Source of the DNA: Onchocerca volvulus
Taxonomy: Eukaryota; Nematoda; Chromadorea; Rhabditida; Onchocercidae
DNA length: 64,000 bases
Direction of reading: 5' to 3'
NCBI GenBank assembly: GCA_000499405.2
Contig: HG738136.1
Span: 2,272,646-2,336,645 of the forward strand
A model generated the notes under the pieces. The model made no database searches. It saw only the letters and a program-made list of their open reading frames with translations, and was not told where the DNA came from. Below are positions 47,700 through 59,634 of the stretch, piece after piece (positions within the stretch are counted from its first letter, which is position 1; every line of letters starts with the position of its first letter). The position numbers were made by a program, and so were the translations under genes.

Positions 47700-50600
47700 T
47701 CAAGAAAATAGTGTATCCGAGACAAATTCTCTGATAAGATCAGGTACGAAAGAATCTAATCCATAAATATCCAATATATTCGGATTATTCCGATCGGCTA
47801 TGCTAACTTTCGTTTCTATCATATTTATTATGATCAATTTTGCATCTGGTATATTCATCGTATCGCAATATTTTTGAAGTGCTACGATTGGATGCTCCTA
47901 AAGAAAAAAATTATTAAAATATAAATTAAAAAAAAAGCAAATAAGAACAAATTAATAAGGATCTGATACTTTCAATTTAAATTCACAATCGTGAATATGT
48001 ACAATGTAGAATATCCTGAAATTGATTAAATTTAAATTTGAAACGATAAATGATTGATCCGAGTCCGATTTCGTAGTAGTAGCTCTGCTCTTGCATCGAA
48101 TATCATTTCTAGATTTTTCAATTTCCGATATCGGAAGCTTTTAATGTTTTCATTTCTTCATATGTGCTGATTTCAATTATACTTGAATAGTATTGTCAAA
48201 GACATGATAGAATCCTCTCGTGATCTTTAGTTGTATTTCGGAGAATCTTCTCGAATAATTAATATATAATTTAAAAAATGAAAAATGAAAATTATCATTT
48301 CTCATTTTTTATATTAAGATATGTAAACCATGTTCATCGAACAGCAGCTTCATAATCCTCACATTTTTGAACAAGCTAATCTTCGATACAATCAGACTAC
48401 AATTTCCAGAATCATATTCATCTCAAATATCTTACAAAATGACATATATCCGCAGAATTTATCTAACACAGTTTTTAATAACTGAATGACATATATATGT
48501 TTTTTTCTTTTTTTTTTTTTTTTTTTTTGTGGGTAGTTAATAATAGAATTTAAACCGTTTAACATTCAAATCCATCTCTTTTAAAAATGAAAATATTGAT
48601 CGGTAGCAGTGAGATCGTTAAATTTACGAAAACTTAATGGAAATTTAAACCCGCAAGATGCGAGAAATCCCAACTTCACTTAATCAACATGATATTTTTT
48701 CTTGATATATAAATCTTGATAAAATCTTACCACACTAATTTTGTTATATTTATATTGATCTTTAAATCTTATTATCAAATAAGTAACAATTCCGCATTTG
48801 CAAATTCGCATTAATAATATATAAATAATATCATAAGCGAAATTTTTTAAAATAAAACTGAAAGTGACAAATAAAACTTACAGAACCATAAGGGACTTCA
48901 CTGTTTGTAAAAACAATAAAAACATCGAATGCTAATCTTTCTTGTTCAGCCCAAGTCATCGGTAGAGCACAATTTGGCACAGTTACAGTAATTCGTCTCA
49001 CTGATTCAAGAATATCATTTAAATTCATTCCAGAATTCAATTTAAAACGTACCGAACAATCCGAAAATTCCATTGTTATTACCTTAAAATTAAAAAAAAG
49101 TACATATTCCAATATGAAGTTGATATTTCTTAGAGCATAATTATCATTTTACAAACAAAATTTTTTAAATTTCGGGTCATCATCTATAAAAAATACTTAA
49201 CTGCTAAAGGTTGCATATTGTTACGGCACTTAAAATACTTTAGTAAAAACTAAGAGATCAATCTGAGTGCGTTAGACTAGAAATCAAAATCGAATTTCAG
49301 TTAATTAGAATAGAAATCAGGAGAAAACGTGACGTGACATACACGTGATTCCGTGTGAATAAAAATCATTGCAAAAGCTGCTGCAACTTGGCTGCACGAT
49401 AACATGCTGTTAGGTAATGGAAAATTATCCATTCGATCTAAAATTTATAAAGAAATATTTCATAAATAACATAAATAACGAAAATTTAATTACTACTTGG
49501 CAATAATTGAATTTTAAATCAAAATTTTTTCTAACTAATAATAAATTATGAAAGATTAAAATTCATGATAAATTTTAAAAAAAAGACAAGAATTAAATTC
49601 TATATATATAGAACTAAATTATAAATAGAACTAAATTCAAATACCCGATATACTGAAAAATAAACAATATCGTTTGTTGGTGGGTACGATACACTGAATT
49701 GATGAGTAAAATGCTTTCTCGAGAGCATTTACAATATCTTTACTTGGATTCCATTTTACTTCTCCTTCTTCATCATATCCACTTCCAGCAGAATAAGTTG
49801 CATAAGTTAAAAGTATATCGATCGGATGAATATGTATTTCTTTCAAAATTTTCTCATTCATTAATTTATCCACAACAATTTGATTATACATGCTGTAAAA
49901 AATGAATAATATTTCAATAAACAACTGTTTTCTTTAATAACGAATCGAACAGTTGTTCTGATGATTTTTCTCAGAACAGATAAATTACTTTTCCTAAACT
50001 ATGCACTAAATCAACTGAGTGCTTTTTATTAATTTGTACAAACATACCAATGATGTTCTTTTGACCCCAAAAGATCAACAATTGTCATTTTACTTAAATT
50101 CTTCAGCATCATTTTCAGTGGCATTCTTGTGAGAAGGGATTTCCACACATCTTTGCTGTTAAGTAGAATTTTTGGAATATGTTCATATACAAAATCTGAA
50201 ATAATACTTAGGAAATTGTTCATATACATATGAAATAATACTTAGGAAACTGCCAACAAAAAAAAATTTGTGAGGAATTGTAGCATCGCGATGAAGTGGT
50301 CAAAAACTTATTAGCAGAACTAAATACTTATAGATTAAATAATACTTTAAATGCATATTTCAATTAAAGGTATGAGGAAACTACTGAACTGAAACTTTTT
50401 AAAGTTGATTTGATTTCACAGATATAAAATTCGACATTAAAGTTTTACCATGCTCGTTGATAAGTTTAACTGCTTTATCAACATCATTTACTGTTAACAT
50501 TTGCAATTGTTGAAAATCCTTCAGAAATTGCAAAACTTTCGATGTTTCTACACTCGGCGTTTCTTTACTTTCCATTTTCTCAAGCAAAATTGCTTCATTT

Positions 50601-52962
50601 CTTTTTGTCAAAGTCAATTCTGCTATTCCTTCTATTTCATTTTCCATTTCGATGCTTTGTTGTTCAGTTTTAGTTTTTTCATCATCCAATTTGTATTGTT
50701 TCATCTTCGATTCAATTAATGTTTCTTTACTTTTGCGCAAATTCATATTATCTTAAATAATATTTGCATAAATAATTAATTGCCAATTATTAAATGAAAG
50801 AGCGTTATTAAATGAAAAGAATGAATTAATTTTTTATGTTATACCTTCTACAACAAATTTAAATATAGCATCGTATTCCTTATAATATTTCCAATAATTG
50901 TGATCAATATGTGATCCTAAATTTGGATGAATATGACAAAGTCGAAACAGATCTCGATGATTATATCCTTCAAAATTACGATATTTCGTGACTTGCATTA
51001 CCAAATGCTCGGGATTTTGACTGAAATACCTAAAACAGAATAAAAATAACGAGAAATATGAAAAGAATTTGACATCATAATTAATTCATCCAAATATCTA
51101 AACTCAAAATCCATTTTTCTAAATTCAGTTGCTTGTCACATGCTTGTCATTTGTCACAAGCTTAATAAAACTGATATGTCCTTACAAAATTTTCTGAAAA
51201 AAAAAAAGAAAAGAAAATTGATAAAATGAATTTTGAAACTTACCAATTTGAAACTGTGACCCGTAAAGCTCTTCCCCAACCTTTACTGTTCACTTTCACA
51301 CCTGTCTCACCAGATATTAGTTTGCAATACTTGATAAACATGAAAAGATGCAATGAATTTCGACATATCTAAAAGATATTTCCAAATTTCAATATTTAAG
51401 AATTGCGAATTAATATGAATGTCAAGCAGAAATTTATCAGTTGATTACAGAAATTAATCAATTGATCCATTAATCAGTTGATTACAAAAACAAACCTTAG
51501 AAACGGCATGCAAAGCAAGTTGTTGAAGTGCTTTCTGATATCCAGTATTCATAGATTGAGATAACTGCCTATATTCTGCCTTTCTCTTGATGGAATTTCT
51601 CTTGATAGGATAATATAAAATATTCTTGTTGATATTTTTTGCATTTTCATCAACTTCTGATGGTACTGCAACTTTGCTCGTCAAATCGCGTACCTCAATG
51701 CAAATTATTTGAAAATTATCATAAAATTGAATTACTATTTAATAAATACAAATATAATTCTGAATACGAAATGAAAATACATCTAATGAATGTTCAACAA
51801 ATATTACCTGATAACGTGAGCAAAGTGCCAAAGCGAAAAATGTTGGATTCTGCTTAAAAGCACGATCAATTGATGAAATTTTAATCAATTCTTGTAATAT
51901 AAGCAATCCGCTTCCTATAAGAGAAAAAAATTACCATTTTCTAATAACATGTAATTAAATATCAAGAAAATGTTTGATGGAAAGAGATATACAACATTTA
52001 CAATTACAATTCTTCATGAATCTATAACACAAATCAACCCGCTCAAGTATTATATTAAGCAAGTCAACCCAATGAAGTATTATTTTAAAGAAGTCAACCC
52101 GTTGAAGTATTACATTAAGCAAGTCAAACCACTAAAGTATTAAATTAAGCAGATCAGCCCATTAAAGTATTATATTAAGCAAATCAATTTACTGGAGTAT
52201 TGCAGCATGCAAATCAATCCGTTGAATTCAGAAAGTTGACTTACTGGAGTATTATATTATCAGTTTTAACTGAAAACAAGAACCCTTTTTTTTTCGTAAA
52301 ATACTAAGAAAGGAAATTTAAAAATTTATAAGATGGGAAAAAGATTTTAGCAGCATTTTTAAAAAAAAAAAAAAAAAAACTAAGTGAAAGTCATACGCAA
52401 GCATAACCTTTTTCGATAATTTTACACAATTTATTTGCTTCTTGCATTGTTAATTCCTTTTCTGAAGCATAATATCTATATTCTGTAGTTCCGAGCATCA
52501 GAAAACGTCGAATAAATGCTTCATCTGATATCTTAAATATGAAATTCTTGACATCATTTATAATCTAGAAATTTGATATAGCAATGTAAGGCTATAACAT
52601 CATCTATGTAAATAAAAATGTAAATGTTCGTTGTTCATTTTCACACAACGTTTCAAGTTTTTCACCGATTGATTTGAAATTTTCATACAACGTTGCATTC
52701 GAATTGGCACGTGTTTTCATATAGATAAGGCCGTGTTTAAGAACTTCCAGAGATTTAAGATTTTGAACAAAAGAACATTTACGTTTTTTATTATAGACTC
52801 ATTATTAATTCATTGATTTTAATAATGAATAATCTTGACCTGAATTTGATTTTCAGAAGTTAGTATGACTGATTTATGCTCATCCTCCAATATTTTTAAC
52901 AATTTCTGATAATCGATATTTGCGTTGCCATAGATATCAGACCATACCACACTATTGTCCAT
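47700..52962 (-). CDS. rop-1: 60-kDa SS-A/Ro ribonucleoprotein homologue (TROVE domain)
   Basis: Ro60 is a ring-shaped RNA-binding protein that holds Y RNAs and misfolded small RNAs in non-coding RNA quality control. Twelve phase-matched exons read on the minus strand: 52962-52840, 52564-52408, 51914-51808, 51693-51496, 51368-51244, 51029-50845, 50751-50449, 50195-50048, 49892-49645, 49437-49343, 49082-48882 and 47897-47700, giving 695 residues (human about 538). TROVE HEAT-repeat landmarks include RRFLMLGTTEYRYYASEKEL, QNPTFFALALCSRY, LALHAVSKICRNSLHLFMF, WGRALRVTV, QVTKYRNFEGYNHRDLFRL, SKDVWKSLLTRMPLKMMLKN and LSKMT. The vWA-like part has KRYCLFFSIS, VAAAFAM, CALPMTWAEQ and DVFIVFTN. Extra length comes from insertions around residues 135-175 and a charged one around 305-370. 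The expected MIDAS residues are replaced (see findings). The exon 4 acceptor (ATTGAG) is unusual but required by phase and homology. Confidence 0.95.
47898..48881 (-). other. rop-1 intron 11 (984 bp)
   Basis: This is the largest rop-1 intron, between the last two vWA exons. It contains a poly-T tract at about 48507-48528 and otherwise unremarkable A+T-rich sequence. No nested gene was seen. Confidence 0.6.
50179..50252 (-). repeat. Duplicated splice acceptor and start of exon 8 in rop-1
   Basis: On the minus strand the segment TTTCCTAAGTATTATTTCA followed by a short step and GTATATGAACA occurs twice. The downstream copy is the genuine acceptor (TTTCAG at 50196) with the first bases of exon 8. 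The upstream copy, at about 50218-50250, has TTTCAT in place of TTTCAG and so has lost the acceptor AG. Confidence 0.8.
52035..52260. repeat. 30-bp minisatellite in rop-1 intron 2
   Basis: About seven units with period exactly 30 read CAACCCGTTGAAGTATTATA followed by TTAAGCAAGT on the plus strand. They start at 52035, 52065, 52095 and so on. The later units are diverged, and the array sits wholly within the intron between the second and third rop-1 exons. Confidence 0.92.
52602..52740. mobile_element. Fragment related to the 38050 element, in rop-1 intron 1
   Basis: The fragment begins TCTATGTAAATAAAAATGTA and continues AATGTTCGTTGT, then CGTTTCAAGTT, TTCACCGATTGATTTGAAAT and ACAACGTTGCATTC with a GGCACGT step. 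All of these match the first ~115 bases of the element at 38050 in the same order and orientation. It then ends at ATATAGATAAGG without the hairpin or the second terminus, so it is a 5' fragment or a shorter family member. Confidence 0.7.
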
Positions 52963-55900
52963 ATTTGATGAAAAATCTTTATTGATTCCGTTTTTTCATT
53001 TACTATCAATTCGGTATTTCTCGATAATTCCAGTTCTCAAATCAAAAAATTATTCGAAAAATGTGGACCCAAGAGTATATCACATAATGTCGTAAAATGA
53101 TAATACATCTTGTATTGTCGGAAAAAAATTTTTTTTCAAGAGTTAATTAATCAATGAAATATTTTTAGTATGCCTTTCTCCATGCCGTTATCAATAAATT
53201 TTAACATTAACGAAAAAAAAAAAAATCATCGAAGCCCCAAAAATCCCAATGATCTAATATTTCAAATTCTATTTCATACATTGTTAAGATGTTTAATGTA
53301 ATGAATAAACATTTAAAAAAAAATTATCCGATTCATTCCCTTTAAACCAACTCATTTTTGACAAGAAATTTTGATAAAATCTGATTTGTCAAACCTTTCC
53401 AGAAAGCGTATATCCTGATCTTTCTTCTTGCTAATGGTCAAGATATACGATTTCTGGACAGTTTGGTATTAGTAAGCAAAAATATCTAGCTAAAATTCTT
53501 ATAAGTTTGAATAAAGATACAATGTTAAATTAAATAGTGAGAGAGATGAAAGAAAAAAAAAATATTCGAAATTTTCACAAAATTAACGGACTGAAAAGTG
53601 ATCACTTTCAGAATTTTAAGTAAACATGCCAAATATGTTAAACAATCATGAAAAAGGAATGCTCAGGTAAATCGAATATCTCAGGTAGTCGAATAACAAA
53701 CTATTTTCATCTTTTCTATCATCACTATTACAAATCAACTTGCAACATTTCCGATCTTTTCTTCGTTTTCAAGGAAATGAGATGGCCAAATGATTGCAAA
53801 ATAAAAAAAAAAAAAGAAAAGAACTGGATGCAAGAATAATTTCTAACAAAAACTCATATAACCCAAATATAACCCAAAGATAAGATCACAATAATATGAT
53901 AATGCTGAAAACCCGAAATGATAAAAATAGTGATAGGAATACGTAAAAAAAAGTAAGAATATTGAAAAAATACAATCGAAGTGACTTGAGAATAATGGAA
54001 AGAATATGTTCAAATGATAAAAATATGGAAAAGATTAGGGTTATAATTGATAAAAATATTGGAAAGAATATGCTCAAAATCGTAAGAATATTGAAAAGGA
54101 TAGGGTCAAATTGATAAAAATATTGAAAAGGATACAATCGAGGTAAAAAATAAAGGATATATCGTATAACTGGCAAATGTTACCATTATTTTTAGTATCG
54201 ATAAGATAACGATCACCTATCATATCATATTGTTAAGTGAGGCATGAATAATCGTTCTGTTACATAATTGAAAAAAAAAGTGTACATGTGTAATTCTTAT
54301 GAGAATCTTGAAATTCACGAATTCTGCTATTTCTATTTGAATAATTCCCAGCAAAATATCAGATTATTTACCGGATATACTGCCATAATAATATCCACCA
54401 AAATATCACTTCCGGAAATACTAGCCGTAAATCTACAAACTATGCTAGATCAACTTTTTATATGAAATAATCGTGTAATTTATGAAATTTCAATATTTTC
54501 TCTATCATTAAATAATCTAGTATATTAGGAAAAAATGATCAAATTGTCTAACATGCAAAAATTCTATAGATTTAAGCATATAAAATGAATTGAAGAAATC
54601 AAATTTTTACTCCAACTAATATAAATAGAGATAATCTTTATAACTTAATAATTGCATGCTTCATCTTAATTTAATAACATAATCATTACTCGTTGAAATT
54701 TCAATCCTCACATACTACTTAGCTATTTCTTAACGCATTAAATTATTCTTAATATGTTTAGCTATTTGATTTGAATAATTCACATCAGCATATTAGATTG
54801 ATGCCCCGGAAAACACCATCAAAACAATATCAACCAGATTAGTAAATGAATGATGAAATTTCCTGATTCAATCCGTTTGTTTCTTGAAATCATTGTTGTC
54901 AACAACAATTATTATCTCATCCAATCGAGGGATATTGTAAGCTTGCCGTAGATTCCTTTTATATTATTTTCTGCATCTCTTTGTTCCAAATTCAGCCATG
55001 CTTTGTTTCCTTTGTTTTATTATGACACTTTGTTTTATTATGACAATTTTCACTCTTTTGTTCAATTTTTCCATAATATTATCCCTCTGATCTTTGTGTG
55101 AGCTATTTTCATATCAACACATCCATTTATTTTTATTTGCTCAAACAAACAATGTTAATTGCATAAACAATGGGATTTATAATAAATAAACGTCTTTAAA
55201 AGCTATATGGGTGATTATCACCGATATGGTTAGATCGAGAAAGTTCTTAAAAGTAGATTACCGTATCAATTAATTAACCTTATGCTTTGCTTTAAATAAT
55301 GAATGATATTTTAGCATTAATCTATTTTTAAGTGTTTACTATCAAATTAGATGACAATATTTGCCACCATGTTAGGTGATAATGTTTACTACCAAATTAG
55401 CTGACAATGTTTATTGCCGAATTAGATAGATAAAGTTTTTTGAAATTTTGAATGATTTGATCACAACATTTGTCTATTATTTTCATCGAGATTAAAATGT
55501 CAGAAAAGAAAGGTCACAGTGTATGTTTTCACAAAGAAATGTCACACATTATACTACCGATATAGCATAAATGTTTAAAATTTTCAATTAATTGAACACA
55601 TTTATAACATTTCTCTGTTCATTTCTATAAAAATCAAAATGTCACAAAGGTCACAGTGTATGTTTTCACAAGAAAAAGGTCACAGTATATTATCGATATG
55701 GCATAAAGTGTTGAGCAGATGAGATGAGAGTGAAATTTCCGAATTTCATTGACGCCAATGAACTGGAAAATATTTGTAATAATTATTCAGCAATTAATTT
55801 AAAACTTTTTGTAATTCTTCTTTTTCACAATTCTAACAAACGATTAATGAGGCCAATAAAAAAGTGACTGCTTAAAAATCGATCGATTATGGTATTCTCG

Positions 55901-57750
55901 AATCGTTGGGATGATTTATTTTCTAACTGAACAAATCCTAATGAAATGAGTCTAGGCTCAATAATATCATAATATCTGTTAAAGTGATAAAGAAAAGTTT
56001 CGACTATATTCCATCTTCATTGAAGACATTCGATTACCTTAACTAAAATAATATTTAAAATGCTCAAATCTTTCATTTAATAAAATCAAAAATCATATTC
56101 AAAATTCTTAACATAAATTCCAAGATCAAACGATAAAAAAACCCTCACAAATTTCCTCCAGAAAATAAATTATCCCGAGAATTACCAAATGAAATAACAA
56201 TAAACAACAATAACATTTCATATTTTATATATTTGGTAACTTTCTGAAACTAATAACTGAATTAATCAGAATAGATGTAGAGGTTATACCAAATATAGAA
56301 TTATCCGGAATAAGTGAAAAGAGAATTTATGCCGAATGTAAGATTATCCGGAAAAGAAGTAAAGTAGAAATTATGCCAGAATATCGAATTATCCAGAAAT
56401 GGAATTTAAAAAGTAAGCAATACATATATTATGCTTCTTTCTTCTGCTACAATCCCTTGAATTTACTGATATCGTTGATAAATATTAATTGAGTAAATGA
56501 ACTGATTTTGAATTAAATAAATGAATTGATTTTGAATTAATTAAATAAATGAATTGATTTTGAATTAATTAAATAAATGAATTGATTTTGAGTAAAATTC
56601 GCCACCGTTATTTGTTTATTGTTTACTGTTATTGACATCGAATTTTAATGAAATATTGAAATATGATAAGAATATAAGCGGAATTTCTACGCCGAATCTT
56701 AATTAGCTATAAAGCAAGTCCTTTTCTTTTTTTTTTTTCATGCAAATTTTAGCGATTTGTCGAAAATTAATTAGTTATTGATTATTATAAATTAATTATT
56801 GATTATTTAGTAATTATTTATAAAAACTAACTTATTCCAGGCGATATATACTGAGATTTCCCGATCCATTTACTTTCTCCACTCCCTCATATACGTCACA
56901 TTTGACATTTAATTTGACAAAATGATCTCCATAATAGCAAAAATTTCATCCAACGCTTCGCTACTTCAAAAGATATTTATGCAATCATCATGTCATATCG
57001 ATTGATTAAACTTATAAAATAGAATTCATCGAGATATCCCGGACAAATAAGCAAATGTCCAGATAAAATAGGATTATCGCTATAATCTGTGTAACTTGCG
57101 ACAACCTATTGGAAGTAGAATTCGCAATTTAAAAGATTAAAAATTAAAAAAAAAAAAAAGAAAAAAACGCGTAATTTGTGGTAATTAAAGGTAAGCAAAG
57201 ATAGATGCTAAGCATCATAGATCATCATCACAAATTATTGCAAATGTTTGATTTTTTTAAAAAATTCATCTTTAAAAAAAAAAAAAAGTGCTGTAAAACT
57301 ATTTTTACCAAGCTAATAAGATTGAACTGAATTAAAATTTTAATTCAACAATTTTCAATTTTTTCTCAAAATTAAAAATATTTCTCAAATAAAAATGATA
57401 ATTCGTAAACAAAATTTCATGTGGAATAATTCACGCATAAAAAATCAGTTTAATACCGTACATGTTCGTTTTATTTTTTCAGTGAAGGTATTTTCAATTT
57501 TAAAATGCCAAATAATATCATTTTATTGAACATAACAACATGTTTTTTTTTTCTTCCTTTTAATTTTTATAACTTTTTCGATTTTTTTTTTTAAATTTCA
57601 ACTGTCATTAAATTTCTTCTTATCCCTGCGACATATGTAATCGATAAAGCAAAATATATACATCAATTATTGATTCGTTTGCCAATCATTATAAATTGCT
57701 GTAATCTTCTTTCATTCAACTTTAATTCTTGACAACAGTAGTTGGTTACC
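52963..57750. other. Gene-free intergenic DNA upstream of rop-1
   Basis: No gene is supportable. It includes the rop-1 5' flank and degenerate repeats of AAAAATATTGAAAAGGATA type at 53930-54150. It also holds a ~33-bp triplicate at 55335-55430 (ACCAAATTAGCTGACAATGT core) and a ~135-bp direct duplication at about 55495-55700 with GGTCACAGTGTATGTTTTCA. A ~50-bp triplicate with GAATTATCCGGA lies at 56270-56400. Confidence 0.45.
56490..56595. repeat. 28-bp tandem repeat, nearly four copies
   Basis: Units of AAATAAATGAATTGATTTTG followed by AATTAATT repeat head to tail. The central copies are identical and the outer ones slightly degenerate, pointing to recent expansion. Confidence 0.9.
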
Positions 57751-57761
57751 ACTGATTGTCG

Positions 57762-57810
<49 letters not shown>

Positions 57811-58082
57811 GATTGGTTATCATTTTGTTCATATTATTATTGTTGTTTCATTATTGTTGTTGTTGTTGTTGTTGTAATTGTTGCTTTTATTGTTCTTAAT
57901 CTTGTTGCTCTTGTTATTCTTATTTTTATTCTTATTGTTGTTTTTGTTTTTTTTTCTTATTGCTGTCATTATTGTCGTTGTTATTATAATTATTTCTATT
58001 GTTGTTTTATTATATTCTATCGTTATTATCATTATTATTATTGTTGCTGTTACTATTTTTATTATTATTATTGTGCAGTATT
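57762..58082. repeat. (ATT)n and (TTG)n trinucleotide tract
   Basis: A run of about 14 ATT triplets at 57768-57808 is followed by a long degenerate series of TTG, TTA and TTC triplets to about 58080. ORFs on both strands in this interval are homopolymeric translations and are not genes. Confidence 0.95.
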
Positions 58083-59601
58083 GATTGAATTGAATTCTGT
58101 TTTGTTCGCAATTAATTCAAGGTCATTTCATTTCTCTCGTTATCATCTATAAACTTCACTTCACCTTTCCATTACTTTTTTTTTATTTCATCCTTGAACT
58201 CAACCAGAAAAGAGTCATTCATTCATTCATTTACCAAAAATTTTTCTTTTCCAAACAAATTTTTTTTTTTCTTAAATGCTTTTGCCTTTCTTTTTTTTTT
58301 TATTTTCATTTTTCACATCATTTTTTAATGTTTTCAACAATTCGTTTGCATTCAATTTTAAAGCGATGAAAAAAAAGAAGGCAAACGCTATTTGTTTCTT
58401 TCTTTTTTTTTTTTTTTTTTTCGTTAATTTTTCTCTACCAATCATTCAATCTCATATCCTAAAATTGTTCCGTTTAAATATTTCTTAAATTTTCCAATCA
58501 ACAATTTTTTATGCCACTTAATTCAATCATTTTTTAATTATCATTTATCTGAAATGAAATAAAAAAGAAAAATTGGAAGGAATAAACATTGATCATTTCC
58601 TGGCTTAGTTTTTTCTTGATATGAATATAATTTGACGAATTTTCTCGAAAATTATCTTGTCTAATTTCGATTACACTACTTCAACTATTATTACGATGCT
58701 AGCATTAGAAAATTAATTACTCAAAATTATCGTCCGTCGTTTTAGAATGATCAGAATAATCCGTAGTACTTTATTTTTCAATTTGCATAATCATATGCAA
58801 ATTTTATAATTAAATATACTATCAGATAGAATATAAAATAATAATTAGTATAGAATCTGGAAATAAATCCTCAATACCACATATTGGCCAACGAAGGTTG
58901 TTTAGGCTTAGTCAGAAAATGATGGATTAAATTTGAAATAATCATTTTTTAACTTAACAATTCATGGCCAAGTTTTGCCTTATAGCTTTGGCCCAATTAG
59001 CAATTCGATAATTTTTGAGAAAATAATTGCTGAAAAATAGAAATAATCAAATAATTTCTTGAAAATTCATTTTAATTTATTGAAAATGAAAATGAATTTT
59101 CAATGAATTATTTGATTATTTCCATTTTTTTTTTTTCAATTTAAGAAGAATTCGAGTAAATTCTACATTTATAACATAATCAATCAAAAGTTGGAAGAAG
59201 AGAAAAGAGTAGGAAAGAGAAAGGTCGTGGAGGAAAGGTAAAAGGAAAATTGTATGAGCAAAATAGTAATGTAGAATGCAATTTGCAGTCTGCAGTCTGC
59301 AGTCTGTAGCATTCAAGTTTTAATTTCATCGCTTTATTATGCAACAAATATTTTCAAAAATTTATCAATCGATAATATTATTCTTTTTTCATTTTGTTTA
59401 TAAATAAAAAATTGAATTTTCTGGAAACTTTTTTTATTCCATTCAATTTTATATTTCTCTATCATTTTTTTTTCTTTTGATATTGTATTATCACTATTAT
59501 TTCTTGCAAAATTTATATGCTGCCTTGATTAATTAAGTTTTTCGAGCAAAAAAAAAAAAAGGAAAAAAGTTTATGTTAACCAGACGAATGGATGATATGA
59601 G

Positions 59602-59634
<33 letters not shown>

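Noticed and set aside
53886..54176. 96-codon minus-strand ORF with repeated FSIFLS-type segments
   Set aside because: It is the translation of a degenerate AAAAATATTGAAAAGGATA repeat.
57829..58084. ORFs rich in Asn/Ile on one strand and Leu/Ile on the other
   Set aside because: Both are translations of a trinucleotide microsatellite.
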